This document shows positions 34,691 to 41,796 of a stretch of DNA of 64,000 nt, in pieces (the first letter of the stretch is position 1; each line of letters opens with the position of its first letter). The stretch lies in NCBI RefSeq assembly GCF_018687695.1, contig NZ_CP061303.1, positions 1,443,847 to 1,507,846 of the forward strand. The letters run 5' to 3'. This stretch comes from Polynucleobacter sp. MG-6-Vaara-E2. GTDB taxonomy: Bacteria > Pseudomonadota > Gammaproteobacteria > Burkholderiales > Burkholderiaceae. Position numbers and translations under genes: made by a program. The notes under the pieces were generated by a model, which saw nothing but the letters and a program-made list of their open reading frames with translations, had not been told where the DNA came from and made no database searches.

Positions 34691-35353
34691 ATGATTACTG
34701 ACTATTCTATCCAAGCAGTCGCCATTAATGCGATTCCCTTGATTTTTGCCATTACTATCCATGAAGCCGCCCATGGCTATGCAGCCCGTAAGTTTGGGGA
34801 TAACACGGCTTATATGCTTGGCCGAGTGAGCCTGAATCCCGCCAAACATATCGATCCCGTTGGGACAATCCTGCTCCCCTTGGCATTGATTTTGATGCAG
34901 TCTCCTTTTTTGATTGGCTATGCCAAACCAGTACCCGTTAACTTTGGGCGCCTCAAAAACCCTCGAATCGACTCAATTTGGGTTGCCTTGGCAGGACCAG
35001 GATCGAACTTTTTTCAGGCGCTAATCTGGCTAATTCTGCTGATTTTGTTAATGGGCTTTCGAATAGATGAAAAATTCTTGATTTCTATGTCTCAGGCTGG
35101 CATCTCCTGGAACCTCAGCTTGCTTGTATTTAACCTACTGCCAATTCCCCCTTTTGACGGAGGAAGAGTTCTTTCGGGACTTTTACCAACACGGCAATCT
35201 CTAGCGCTCGATAGATTGGAAAAATGGGGTTTCTACATCGTTCTTGGACTCATGTTCACGGGAATCATCAGCAATTTATGGATGGCGCCACTCATGAGCT
35301 TCTTTCAATGGCTAATTCTTTTATTAACTTCCCCATTACAAATGATCTTCTGA
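34691..35353 (+). CDS. Site-2 protease family (M50) membrane metallopeptidase
   Basis: 220-aa polytopic protein. The zinc motif HEAAH is at 24-28 in the first membrane helix, and the second motif LPIPPFDGGR near 154-163 supplies the Asp ligand; no PDZ domain. This is the short YwhC/stationary-phase-type S2P, distinct from RseP. I start at the ATG at 34691; the frame extends upstream to 34607 but into the divergent 55-aa gene. It lacks an obvious SD. Substrate unknown. Confidence 0.9.
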   Translation: MITDYSIQAVAINAIPLIFAITIHEAAHGYAARKFGDNTAYMLGRVSLNPAKHIDPVGTILLPLALILMQSPFLIGYAKPVPVNFGRLKNPRIDSIWVALAGPGSNFFQALIWLILLILLMGFRIDEKFLISMSQAGISWNLSLLVFNLLPIPPFDGGRVLSGLLPTRQSLALDRLEKWGFYIVLGLMFTGIISNLWMAPLMSFFQWLILLLTSPLQMIF

Positions 35354-35441
35354 TGAATGATTCAGACAAAAGTCATCAATCTGGAGTATGCTAATTTCAC
35401 AGTTGCGGTCTCCATTTTTTAATACACCTAAAGAGGTTCAC

Positions 35442-35894
35442 ATGAAACTACAGAAAATTCTCCTAGCCAGTACGGCAACAGTTTTAGCCATTGCCGCAGG
35501 CACTGCAGTCGCGCAATTCCAAAAACCTGAAGATGCCATTAAGTATCGCCAGAGCGTTTTTACAGTAATGTCAAACTCTATGGCAAAAATTGGCGCTGTA
35601 GTGAAAGGTGAGGCTCCCTACAGCAAAGATGAAGTAGCCAAGAATGCCGCTGTTGTTGCGACACTTTCTACATTACCTTGGCAAGCATTTGGTCCAGGTA
35701 CTGAAGGCGGCAAAGCACAGCCTGAAATTTGGTCTGATAACGCGAAGTTCAAAGCAGCATCTGAAAAAATGCAACTAGCAGTAGCTGATTTGAATAAAGC
35801 TGCACAATCAGGCGACTTAGAAAGTATCAAGAAAACTTTTGCAGCTGCTGGTGCAAGCTGCAAAGGCTGCCATGATGATTTTAAAAAGAAGTGA
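35442..35894 (+). CDS. Cytochrome c' / c556-type monoheme cytochrome
   Basis: 150 aa, with a signal peptide 1-24 (TAVA-QFQK). The mature protein is a four-helix bundle with the heme motif CKGCHDD near the C-terminus (Cys140, Cys143, His144), the standard place in class II cytochromes. Starting at ATG 35442 gives a clean signal peptide and an AGAGG SD; the longer frame at 35388 does not. Roles in the family include NO binding and electron transfer. It converges with the cytochrome b561 gene 5 nt away. Confidence 0.92.
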   Translation: MKLQKILLASTATVLAIAAGTAVAQFQKPEDAIKYRQSVFTVMSNSMAKIGAVVKGEAPYSKDEVAKNAAVVATLSTLPWQAFGPGTEGGKAQPEIWSDNAKFKAASEKMQLAVADLNKAAQSGDLESIKKTFAAAGASCKGCHDDFKKK

Positions 35895-35899
35895 TCCGC

Positions 35900-36580
35900 T
35901 TATTTAGTAATTAAATAACCCACTACAACGGCGATAACACTTAAGAGCACTAGAGCTAGAGTCCGTTGTAAACCTCCATCTTTGGAGGGTTGACTCAAGT
36001 CAGAAGGCAAATATTTTGCTTCCTCGCTTGGGTCAATTTCTTTGTCACCACTAATCATTGGCTTAATTAAATCTTCACCTTTAAATTTCTTATAGAACAG
36101 AATTGCAGCAATATGAATCGCAATCAAGGTGTAGATGAGCACTTGATTACCTTCATGAATCTCTGAAAAAAGAGAAACCACTGCATTAGGGACGAATTTC
36201 GCTAATGGCCCCTGAAAAGCAATCTCATCATCAACAAATAAACCAGTAAATACTTGTACGCTCAAAACAAAGAGCAAAGCAAAGACCGAGAGAGCACCAA
36301 TCGGGTTATGTCCCAACATGCGTGGCGACTTGCCTTGCAAATAATTCTGAATAGCCGTACGCGTCGGAAAGAATGAAGCAAAGCGAGCATGCCTAGAGCC
36401 TACAAAACCCCAGATGATTCTGAAAATCAATAAAGCCAGGATGCTATAGCCAAAATAAGCATGGTATTCAATTGCAGCATCACTCAGATTGATGCTAATG
36501 AGGCTACCCGCAATACAAAGCGCTAAAAGCCAATGAAATAGGCGAATTGGCAAGTCCCAGACACGAATCGTTTTCTTCAT
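35900..36580 (-). CDS. Cytochrome b561-family membrane protein
   Basis: 226-aa di-heme b-type cytochrome with four membrane helices. The N-terminal IRVWDLPIRLFHWLLA, including a conserved heme His, is typical, as are YHAYFG and ALIAIHIAAILFYK. Members pass electrons from quinol to periplasmic cytochromes such as c', matching the neighbouring cytochrome c' gene. The ATG at 36580 (MKKTIRVWD) is preferred over the frame from 36601. It diverges from the MFS gene with 42 bp between starts. Confidence 0.9.
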   Translation of the reverse strand: MKKTIRVWDLPIRLFHWLLALCIAGSLISINLSDAAIEYHAYFGYSILALLIFRIIWGFVGSRHARFASFFPTRTAIQNYLQGKSPRMLGHNPIGALSVFALLFVLSVQVFTGLFVDDEIAFQGPLAKFVPNAVVSLFSEIHEGNQVLIYTLIAIHIAAILFYKKFKGEDLIKPMISGDKEIDPSEEAKYLPSDLSQPSKDGGLQRTLALVLLSVIAVVVGYLITK

Positions 36581-36622
36581 ACCATTAAGGATAAAGCACA
36601 AACTCCCTTAAACTCAGTAAAA

Positions 36623-37828
36623 ATGAATTCAAGCAAAGCCTTCAGAACCCTGCTGCTCTACCGCGTTGGTGCAACACTGAGCTACCAAATTACGATGGTG
36701 GCGGTGGGTTGGCACATATACGAACTTACCAACAGCGTTGTCTCCTTGGGCTTGGTTGGCTTGGCCGAGCTAGTGCCTTATTTTTTGCTGGCACTCTATG
36801 CGGGTCATGCAGTGGATCACTACTCACGCAAACTGATTGCCGCGATCGCATGCATGATGCATATTGCAGTTGCCCTATTTTTAACCGTCATTGCACTTGG
36901 ATGGCTCACGCCACCCGTACCTCTTATTTACACTGCGATTGCTTGTATTGGAGCAGGCCGAGCTTTATTAAGACCCTCTTATACCGCCATCTTTGGCCAA
37001 ATTATTTCTAGAGAACATTTACCGCGCTACACAGCCTATGCATCTTCTGCATTTCAGATCTGCGTCGTCGCTGGTCCTGGCTTAGGTGGATTGATGATAG
37101 GCTTTGCAGGATTAGAGTGGACTTATCTATTAGCTGGTTTATGTGGCGCCATTGGTCTGTATGGCATTACCTTTATTCACGCGCCCCATGAAAAAATCAG
37201 TCAACTCTCTGGGCATTTTTTCAAAAGCTTTTTAGAGGGCTTTGATTACGTTCGTAAGCACGAGTTGATTCTAGGCATCATGGCGCTAGATATGTTTGCC
37301 GTTTTATTTGGTGGCGCTGTTTCCATTCTTCCCGCCTTTGTTAAAGAGGTGTTGAATGCAGGCCCAGAAGTTTTAGGAATATTACGTGCCGCACCAGCGG
37401 CGGGCGCCGTCATCACGGGAATTTATCTAGCCAAACGACCATTACTAACAGACTCTGGTAAGCATCTATTTCTATCGGTGGCAGGGTTTGGTCTCGCAAT
37501 TATTGCCTTTGGTCTTTCTAGTCATCTCTGGGTGTGTGCTTTCTTCTTGTTTATTTCTGGATGCTGCGATTCAGTATCCGTAGTCATTCGTGGCAGCATC
37601 ATGCAACTCACAACCCCAGATCATATGCGTGGGCGCATCAGTGCGATAAACGGAATATTCATTGGGTCATCAAATGAATTAGGCGCGCTTGAATCCGGTA
37701 TCGCAGCAAGCATAATGGGCCTAGTACCCTCTATCGTCTTTGGTGGTGTAGCTACGATTGCGATCGTATTCATTACTTATCGACTCGCACCACACTTAAG
37801 CAAACTCCATCTCAAAGATATCTCTTAA
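36623..37828 (+). CDS. MFS transporter, EntS-like exporter
   Basis: 401-aa 12-helix major facilitator, resembling the EntS/enterobactin-exporter branch: RALLRPSYTAIFGQIISREHLPRY, AGPGLGGLMIG, FAVLFGGAVSILPAF and TPDHMRGRISAINGIFI. Substrate unknown; siderophore or drug export are typical roles. No siderophore biosynthesis genes lie in the window. It is transcribed alone, away from cytochrome b561, and converges with the 3-hydroxyacyl-CoA-dehydrogenase-like gene. Confidence 0.88.
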   Translation: MNSSKAFRTLLLYRVGATLSYQITMVAVGWHIYELTNSVVSLGLVGLAELVPYFLLALYAGHAVDHYSRKLIAAIACMMHIAVALFLTVIALGWLTPPVPLIYTAIACIGAGRALLRPSYTAIFGQIISREHLPRYTAYASSAFQICVVAGPGLGGLMIGFAGLEWTYLLAGLCGAIGLYGITFIHAPHEKISQLSGHFFKSFLEGFDYVRKHELILGIMALDMFAVLFGGAVSILPAFVKEVLNAGPEVLGILRAAPAAGAVITGIYLAKRPLLTDSGKHLFLSVAGFGLAIIAFGLSSHLWVCAFFLFISGCCDSVSVVIRGSIMQLTTPDHMRGRISAINGIFIGSSNELGALESGIAASIMGLVPSIVFGGVATIAIVFITYRLAPHLSKLHLKDIS

Positions 37829-37838
37829 AGATGGAGTT
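37803..37838. repeat. Inverted repeat at the MFS / dehydrogenase convergence
   Basis: AACTCCATCT (37803-37812, inside the MFS 3' end) and AGATGGAGTT (37829-37838) are perfectly complementary with a 16-nt loop that includes the MFS stop codon. It may end both convergent transcripts, but only weak T-rich sequence follows, so terminator function is uncertain. Confidence 0.4.
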
Positions 37839-37852
37839 TATGTTTACCAAAC

Positions 37853-38794
37853 CTATTTGATTTCTGGTAATTCTTTTTGAATAATCTTTAAGCCTTCACG
37901 CAAAGCGGCTTGATAACGCTCACGTTCTGCCTTGATGCTATCCGCAGTCCAAGAGTAAAAACCCTCTCCGGTTTTCATGCCAAATTTTCCACTCTCTACA
38001 CGCTCACTTAAACACTTCGCAATCGTCGCAGAATTATTCAGCGTAGGGTAAATCGTCGCTCCGCCGGCAGCATGGATCTCAAGTCCAGCATGATCGCGTT
38101 GCATTGCAGGACCTGCAGCAATGTAGCGGAAACCAAAGCCATAACGGACGGCCTTATCGATATCCTCAGGAGTGCAAATGCCAGCATCCACCATAGAGAA
38201 TGCTTCGCGTGATAAAGCATGTTGCAAGCGATTAGCCAAGAAGCCTGGCAAGTCCTTTTTCACGGTTACCGGCACCATGCCGCAGGCTGTCATCAATCGT
38301 GTGAGACTATCACCTACCATTGGTGACGTCTTTTCACCATAAATCACTTCAACACAAGGAATTAAATGTGCTGGCATGAAAAAATGCAAGCCAATCATGC
38401 GTGCCGATGTTTTTAATCCGTTCGCAATTTGACTAATTGGGAAGCTCGTACTATTGCTAGCCAATACCGCCTCTGGTTTTGCGTATTGCTCTAACTTCGC
38501 AAATAACTCACGCTTAATATCCAAACGCTCTGGTACACACTCAATCACCAAATCAATATCAGCCCAATCCACTTCCTCTAGCGAGCCAGCCACTGACAAT
38601 AAATGAATACGGTTCTCGTATCCCAACTCGGTCATAGTATTAACAAAATAGTCCGGCAAGAGAGCACGTCGCTCTGTGGTCGGCTCTACTACTTGCACAG
38701 CACATCCGCCACGAGCACAGACTGCAGCGACATCCGCGCCCATCGTGCCGCCACCGACGACAACTACCTTAGTTTCTGCTGGGGTAAACAACAT
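37853..38794 (-). CDS. 3-hydroxyacyl-CoA dehydrogenase-like NAD-binding protein
   Basis: 313-aa two-domain dehydrogenase of the 3HCDH/L-gulonate dehydrogenase/carnitine dehydrogenase family. N-terminal Rossmann motif VVVVGGGTMGADVA; SNSTSFPISQ and HFFMPAHLIPCVEV with the catalytic His; C-terminal helical domain with DLPGFLANRLQHALSREAF. I take the ATG at 38794, which has an AGGAG SD 6 nt upstream, over the GTG immediately before it. Stand-alone single-domain members often oxidise hydroxy acids, not CoA esters. It is divergent from the 38876 operon and probably co-regulated. Confidence 0.88.
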   Translation of the reverse strand: MLFTPAETKVVVVGGGTMGADVAAVCARGGCAVQVVEPTTERRALLPDYFVNTMTELGYENRIHLLSVAGSLEEVDWADIDLVIECVPERLDIKRELFAKLEQYAKPEAVLASNSTSFPISQIANGLKTSARMIGLHFFMPAHLIPCVEVIYGEKTSPMVGDSLTRLMTACGMVPVTVKKDLPGFLANRLQHALSREAFSMVDAGICTPEDIDKAVRYGFGFRYIAAGPAMQRDHAGLEIHAAGGATIYPTLNNSATIAKCLSERVESGKFGMKTGEGFYSWTADSIKAERERYQAALREGLKIIQKELPEIK

Positions 38795-38840
38795 CACTTT
38801 CTCCTAGAGGGAGGACTTTTTTCAAAAAATCCTCATACAA

Positions 38841-38856
38841 TGGAATCATTATTCCA
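38841..38856. promoter_or_regulatory. Palindromic operator candidate in divergent promoter
   Basis: TGGAATCATTATTCCA is a perfect inverted repeat (6-bp arms, 4-bp centre) located 20 bp before the dehydrogenase start at 38876 and 47 bp before the divergent start at 38794. It resembles, but does not equal, the IclR-type operator TGGAAATNATTTCCA. Its place between two divergent metabolic genes makes it a good repressor or activator site candidate; the regulator is not encoded in the window. Confidence 0.5.
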
Positions 38857-38875
38857 ATAAAAAATAGAGACAGAC

Positions 38876-39805
38876 ATGATCCCCGTCAACTCGGTGCTGC
38901 AGGTCGGCCACTTTCCTGAGATTATGCAGGCGGAAATTGATCGCCGCTTCACCCCTATCCGTCATCCCGATGTCAATGCCCCTCCACCCCCCGGTAAGTT
39001 TGAAGCAATCTTAGTTCGCTCCAATACAAAATTACCTGAGGCCCTGGTAAAACAAATTCCAAGCATTAGACTGGTATCGACCTGTGGCGTCGGTTACGAC
39101 AATCTTCCTCTGTCCTACCTCAAGGAACATGGGATTAAAGCCAGCAATACACCTGGCGTTCTCAATGATGCCGTCTGCGAACTAGCTATCGGCATGATGC
39201 TCAGCCTCATGCGCCGTCTTCCAGAGTCCCAAGAGCACGTCAAGAGCGGCGCCTGGTCCAAAGGTCTATTTCAGCTCACCACCACCTTAGCTGGCAAACG
39301 AGTCGGGATTGCAGGCATGGGTCGTATTGGTCAGGATCTGGCCAAGCGCCTTGAACCATTCAAGGTCGAAATTGCCTATTCAGGCCCCAATCCAAAACCA
39401 GTGCCTTACACCTATTACAAGGATGTGCGCGAATTAGCGGCAGCGTGTGATGTTTTATTCCTGGCTTGCCCTGCCTCAGCCGATACGGACAACTTGGTGG
39501 ATGCCAAAGTATTAGAGGCTTTGGGGCCCTCATCCTATTTAATTAATATTGCCCGCGGCAGTGTCGTTAACGAGGAAGCTCTTTTATATGCACTGCAACA
39601 TAAAAAAATCGGCGGCGCTGCCTTGGACGTGTTCAATAATGAACCCAATCCAAACCCTGCTTTTTTAAATCTTGATAATGTTTTGCTCACCCCCCATATC
39701 GGAAGTGCTACCTCGGAAACACGGATAGCTATGACCAACTTAGCTGTAGATAATTTAGAAGCATTCTTTAAACAACAACCACTTCTTACCGAAGTGCATT
39801 ATTAA
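38876..39805 (+). CDS. D-2-hydroxyacid dehydrogenase / glyoxylate-hydroxypyruvate reductase-like
   Basis: 309 aa. Rossmann motif VGIAGMGRIGQDLAK near 142-156. Catalytic positions: NIARGSVVNEEAL (Arg), LDVFNNEPNPNP (Glu) and TPHIGSATSETR (His); STCGVGYDNLPL is in the N-terminal domain. The PHIGSATxETR end is typical of hydroxypyruvate/glyoxylate and 2-ketogluconate reductases. It leads the operon with the DapA-like and TRAP genes, so it may reduce the small 2-oxo acid released by the aldolase. The ATG at 38876 follows an AGAGA-like SD. Confidence 0.9.
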   Translation: MIPVNSVLQVGHFPEIMQAEIDRRFTPIRHPDVNAPPPPGKFEAILVRSNTKLPEALVKQIPSIRLVSTCGVGYDNLPLSYLKEHGIKASNTPGVLNDAVCELAIGMMLSLMRRLPESQEHVKSGAWSKGLFQLTTTLAGKRVGIAGMGRIGQDLAKRLEPFKVEIAYSGPNPKPVPYTYYKDVRELAAACDVLFLACPASADTDNLVDAKVLEALGPSSYLINIARGSVVNEEALLYALQHKKIGGAALDVFNNEPNPNPAFLNLDNVLLTPHIGSATSETRIAMTNLAVDNLEAFFKQQPLLTEVHY

Positions 39806-39816
39806 TTGGAGTCAGC

Positions 39817-40743
39817 ATGCCCATGTCTTTGCATCCTTCTACCTTGCCAGCGGTGTTATCACCAGTCTTGACACCATTTAAGGCGGACGGCAATCCAGAT
39901 GCCCAGAAGCTATTAAAACAATGTCAGTGGTTGGAATCTAATGGCGTTGGACAAGCAATATTTGGCACAAACTCTGAAGCCAACTCAATGTCAGCACCAC
40001 AAAAGATGAGTACTTTGACCGCCCTGATTGAAGGTGGCTTAAATCCTGGACATATGATGCCTGGTACTGGCGCAACTTCAATCGATGCCACAGTCAATAT
40101 GACACGTCATGCAGTGAATCACAAATGTGCTGGCGTACTGATGCTGCCACCGTTCTACTACAAAGATATTACTGATGATGGTCTATTCGCCTATTTCTCT
40201 GAAGTCATTCAGAAGGTGGGTAGCTCTGCATTACAAATTTATATCTACAACATTCCGCCTGTTACCAAAATAAATTTGAGCTTGTCACTACTTGAGCGCC
40301 TCGCCAAAGATTATCCAAAGACAGTGGTCGGTATGAAAGATAGTTCTGGTGACTGGGCTTACACCGAGTCAGTCATTAAACTCTTGGCGCCATCAGGCTT
40401 CCGCGTCTACGCTGGTAGTGAAGTGTTCTTAATGCGCACCCTAAGAGCCGGTGGTGTAGGTTGCATCTCCGCGACAGCTAATGTGAATCCTCACGCCCTC
40501 GCTGACCTTGCTGCACACTGGAGAGAATCAAATGCAGATGAGCGTCAAGCTGAATTAGATCAAGTGCGTAGCGTATTTGCGAAGTATCAAATGATTGCTG
40601 GTATGAAAACTGCAGTTGCGCATTTCAGCAAAGATCCAGAGTGGCTTCGTGTCCGCCCACCACTCATGCAGTTGACAGCAGATCAACAAGCCCAGCTACT
40701 GAGCGAGTTAAAGCAAATTCACTTCAGCATGCCCGGCCTTTAA
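39817..40743 (+). CDS. DapA/N-acetylneuraminate-lyase superfamily aldolase or dehydratase
   Basis: 308-aa TIM-barrel class I aldolase. The Schiff-base lysine is in VVGMKDSSGDW (Lys174), and the partner tyrosine in YIYNIPPVT (Tyr144). The substrate-carboxylate loop normally reading GTTGE is GTNSE (50-54), which argues against true dihydrodipicolinate synthase and for a catabolic keto-acid aldolase or 2-keto-3-deoxy-sugar-acid dehydratase. It follows the hydroxyacid dehydrogenase by 11 nt and precedes the TAXI-TRAP transporter. SD GGAG. Confidence 0.88.
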   Translation: MPMSLHPSTLPAVLSPVLTPFKADGNPDAQKLLKQCQWLESNGVGQAIFGTNSEANSMSAPQKMSTLTALIEGGLNPGHMMPGTGATSIDATVNMTRHAVNHKCAGVLMLPPFYYKDITDDGLFAYFSEVIQKVGSSALQIYIYNIPPVTKINLSLSLLERLAKDYPKTVVGMKDSSGDWAYTESVIKLLAPSGFRVYAGSEVFLMRTLRAGGVGCISATANVNPHALADLAAHWRESNADERQAELDQVRSVFAKYQMIAGMKTAVAHFSKDPEWLRVRPPLMQLTADQQAQLLSELKQIHFSMPGL

Positions 40744-40768
40744 TTCAAAAGCTATTTAGGAGACTTCT

Positions 40769-41719
40769 ATGAAACTACTCAAAGTGATTGCTCTATCCCT
40801 CAGCTTTGTATGGGTTGGAGCGCAAGCACAAAATATTTCCATTGCGACAGGTGGTACTGGTGGTGTTTATTACCCAATGGGTGGTGGCTTAGCATCCGTT
40901 CTTTCCAGCAAAGTTCCAGGGATGTCTGCAACCGCCGAAGTGACTGGCGGATCAGTAGATAACCTCAACCTGATTGGCACTGGCAAACCTTATGTTGGGT
41001 TCTCGATGGCAGACGCTGCTAAAGATGCCCAGATCGGTGAAGGAAAATTTAATGGCAAGAAAGTAGATTTAAGAACACTCGTTGTTCTTTATCCAAACCT
41101 CATGCATGTAGTAACCGTAGATTCCACTGGTATTAAATCCATGAAGGATCTCAAGGGCAAACGCGTGAGCACTGGCGCCCCTGGAAGCGCAACTGAAGTA
41201 ATGGCATTTCGCATCCTAGAAGCTGCCGGCCTTGATAAGGACAAAGATGTAAAACGTGAGCGTCTAAGCGTAGCGGAATCTGTTAACGCAGTGAAAGATC
41301 GCAAGATCGACGCATTCTTCTGGGTCGGTGGATTACCAACAGCTGCAGTCACGGACCTTGCTAATACACCTGGCACCAAGATTGTGATGATTGATACCAA
41401 TGCAGAGGTAGTAGCGATGAATAAGAAGTACGGCAACCTCTACTTTGATGCAAACATTCCTAAGGCAACTTATAGCGGCATGGCAAAAGATAATAAAGTT
41501 GCTGCAGTTGCGAATATCTTAGTGGTCAACGCCAACATGCCTGATGATCAAGCCTATAAAATTACTAAAGCAATTTTTGACAATAAGCTCGATCTTGTGC
41601 GTACACACCAGGAATATATGAATGTCAGCCTTGACAATCAAAAAGTCAAAGCAACTCCGGTTGACTTTCATCCAGGTGCCATAAAGTATTACAAAGAAAA
41701 GAATATTAAATTGAATTAA
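40769..41719 (+). CDS. TAXI-family TRAP transporter solute-binding protein
   Basis: 316 aa, with a signal peptide 1-20 ending GAQAQ. The mature start NISIATGGTGGVYYPMGGGLA is the TAXI hallmark, followed by VTGGSVDNLNLI and a C-terminal HPGAIKYYKEK. The neighbouring fused permease is its membrane partner. TAXI TRAPs import carboxylates and related organic acids, fitting the catabolic genes before it. A stem-loop lies between this gene and the permease. SD AGGAG. Confidence 0.94.
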   Translation: MKLLKVIALSLSFVWVGAQAQNISIATGGTGGVYYPMGGGLASVLSSKVPGMSATAEVTGGSVDNLNLIGTGKPYVGFSMADAAKDAQIGEGKFNGKKVDLRTLVVLYPNLMHVVTVDSTGIKSMKDLKGKRVSTGAPGSATEVMAFRILEAAGLDKDKDVKRERLSVAESVNAVKDRKIDAFFWVGGLPTAAVTDLANTPGTKIVMIDTNAEVVAMNKKYGNLYFDANIPKATYSGMAKDNKVAAVANILVVNANMPDDQAYKITKAIFDNKLDLVRTHQEYMNVSLDNQKVKATPVDFHPGAIKYYKEKNIKLN

Positions 41720-41728
41720 AACTGTGGC

Positions 41729-41760
41729 AGGGGTGAGTTAATCTCACCCCTTCTGCTTTT
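41729..41760 (+). terminator. Intercistronic stem-loop between TAXI protein and permease
   Basis: AGGGGTGAG and CTCACCCCT form a perfect 9-bp stem with a TTAAT loop, followed by TCTGCTTTT. It lies 9 nt after the binding-protein stop. Such structures commonly lower downstream permease expression or protect the upstream mRNA, giving more binding protein than permease; partial termination is plausible. Confidence 0.6.
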
Positions 41761-41796
41761 AATGAATTACATATTGATAAAGATATAGGTTGAGAC

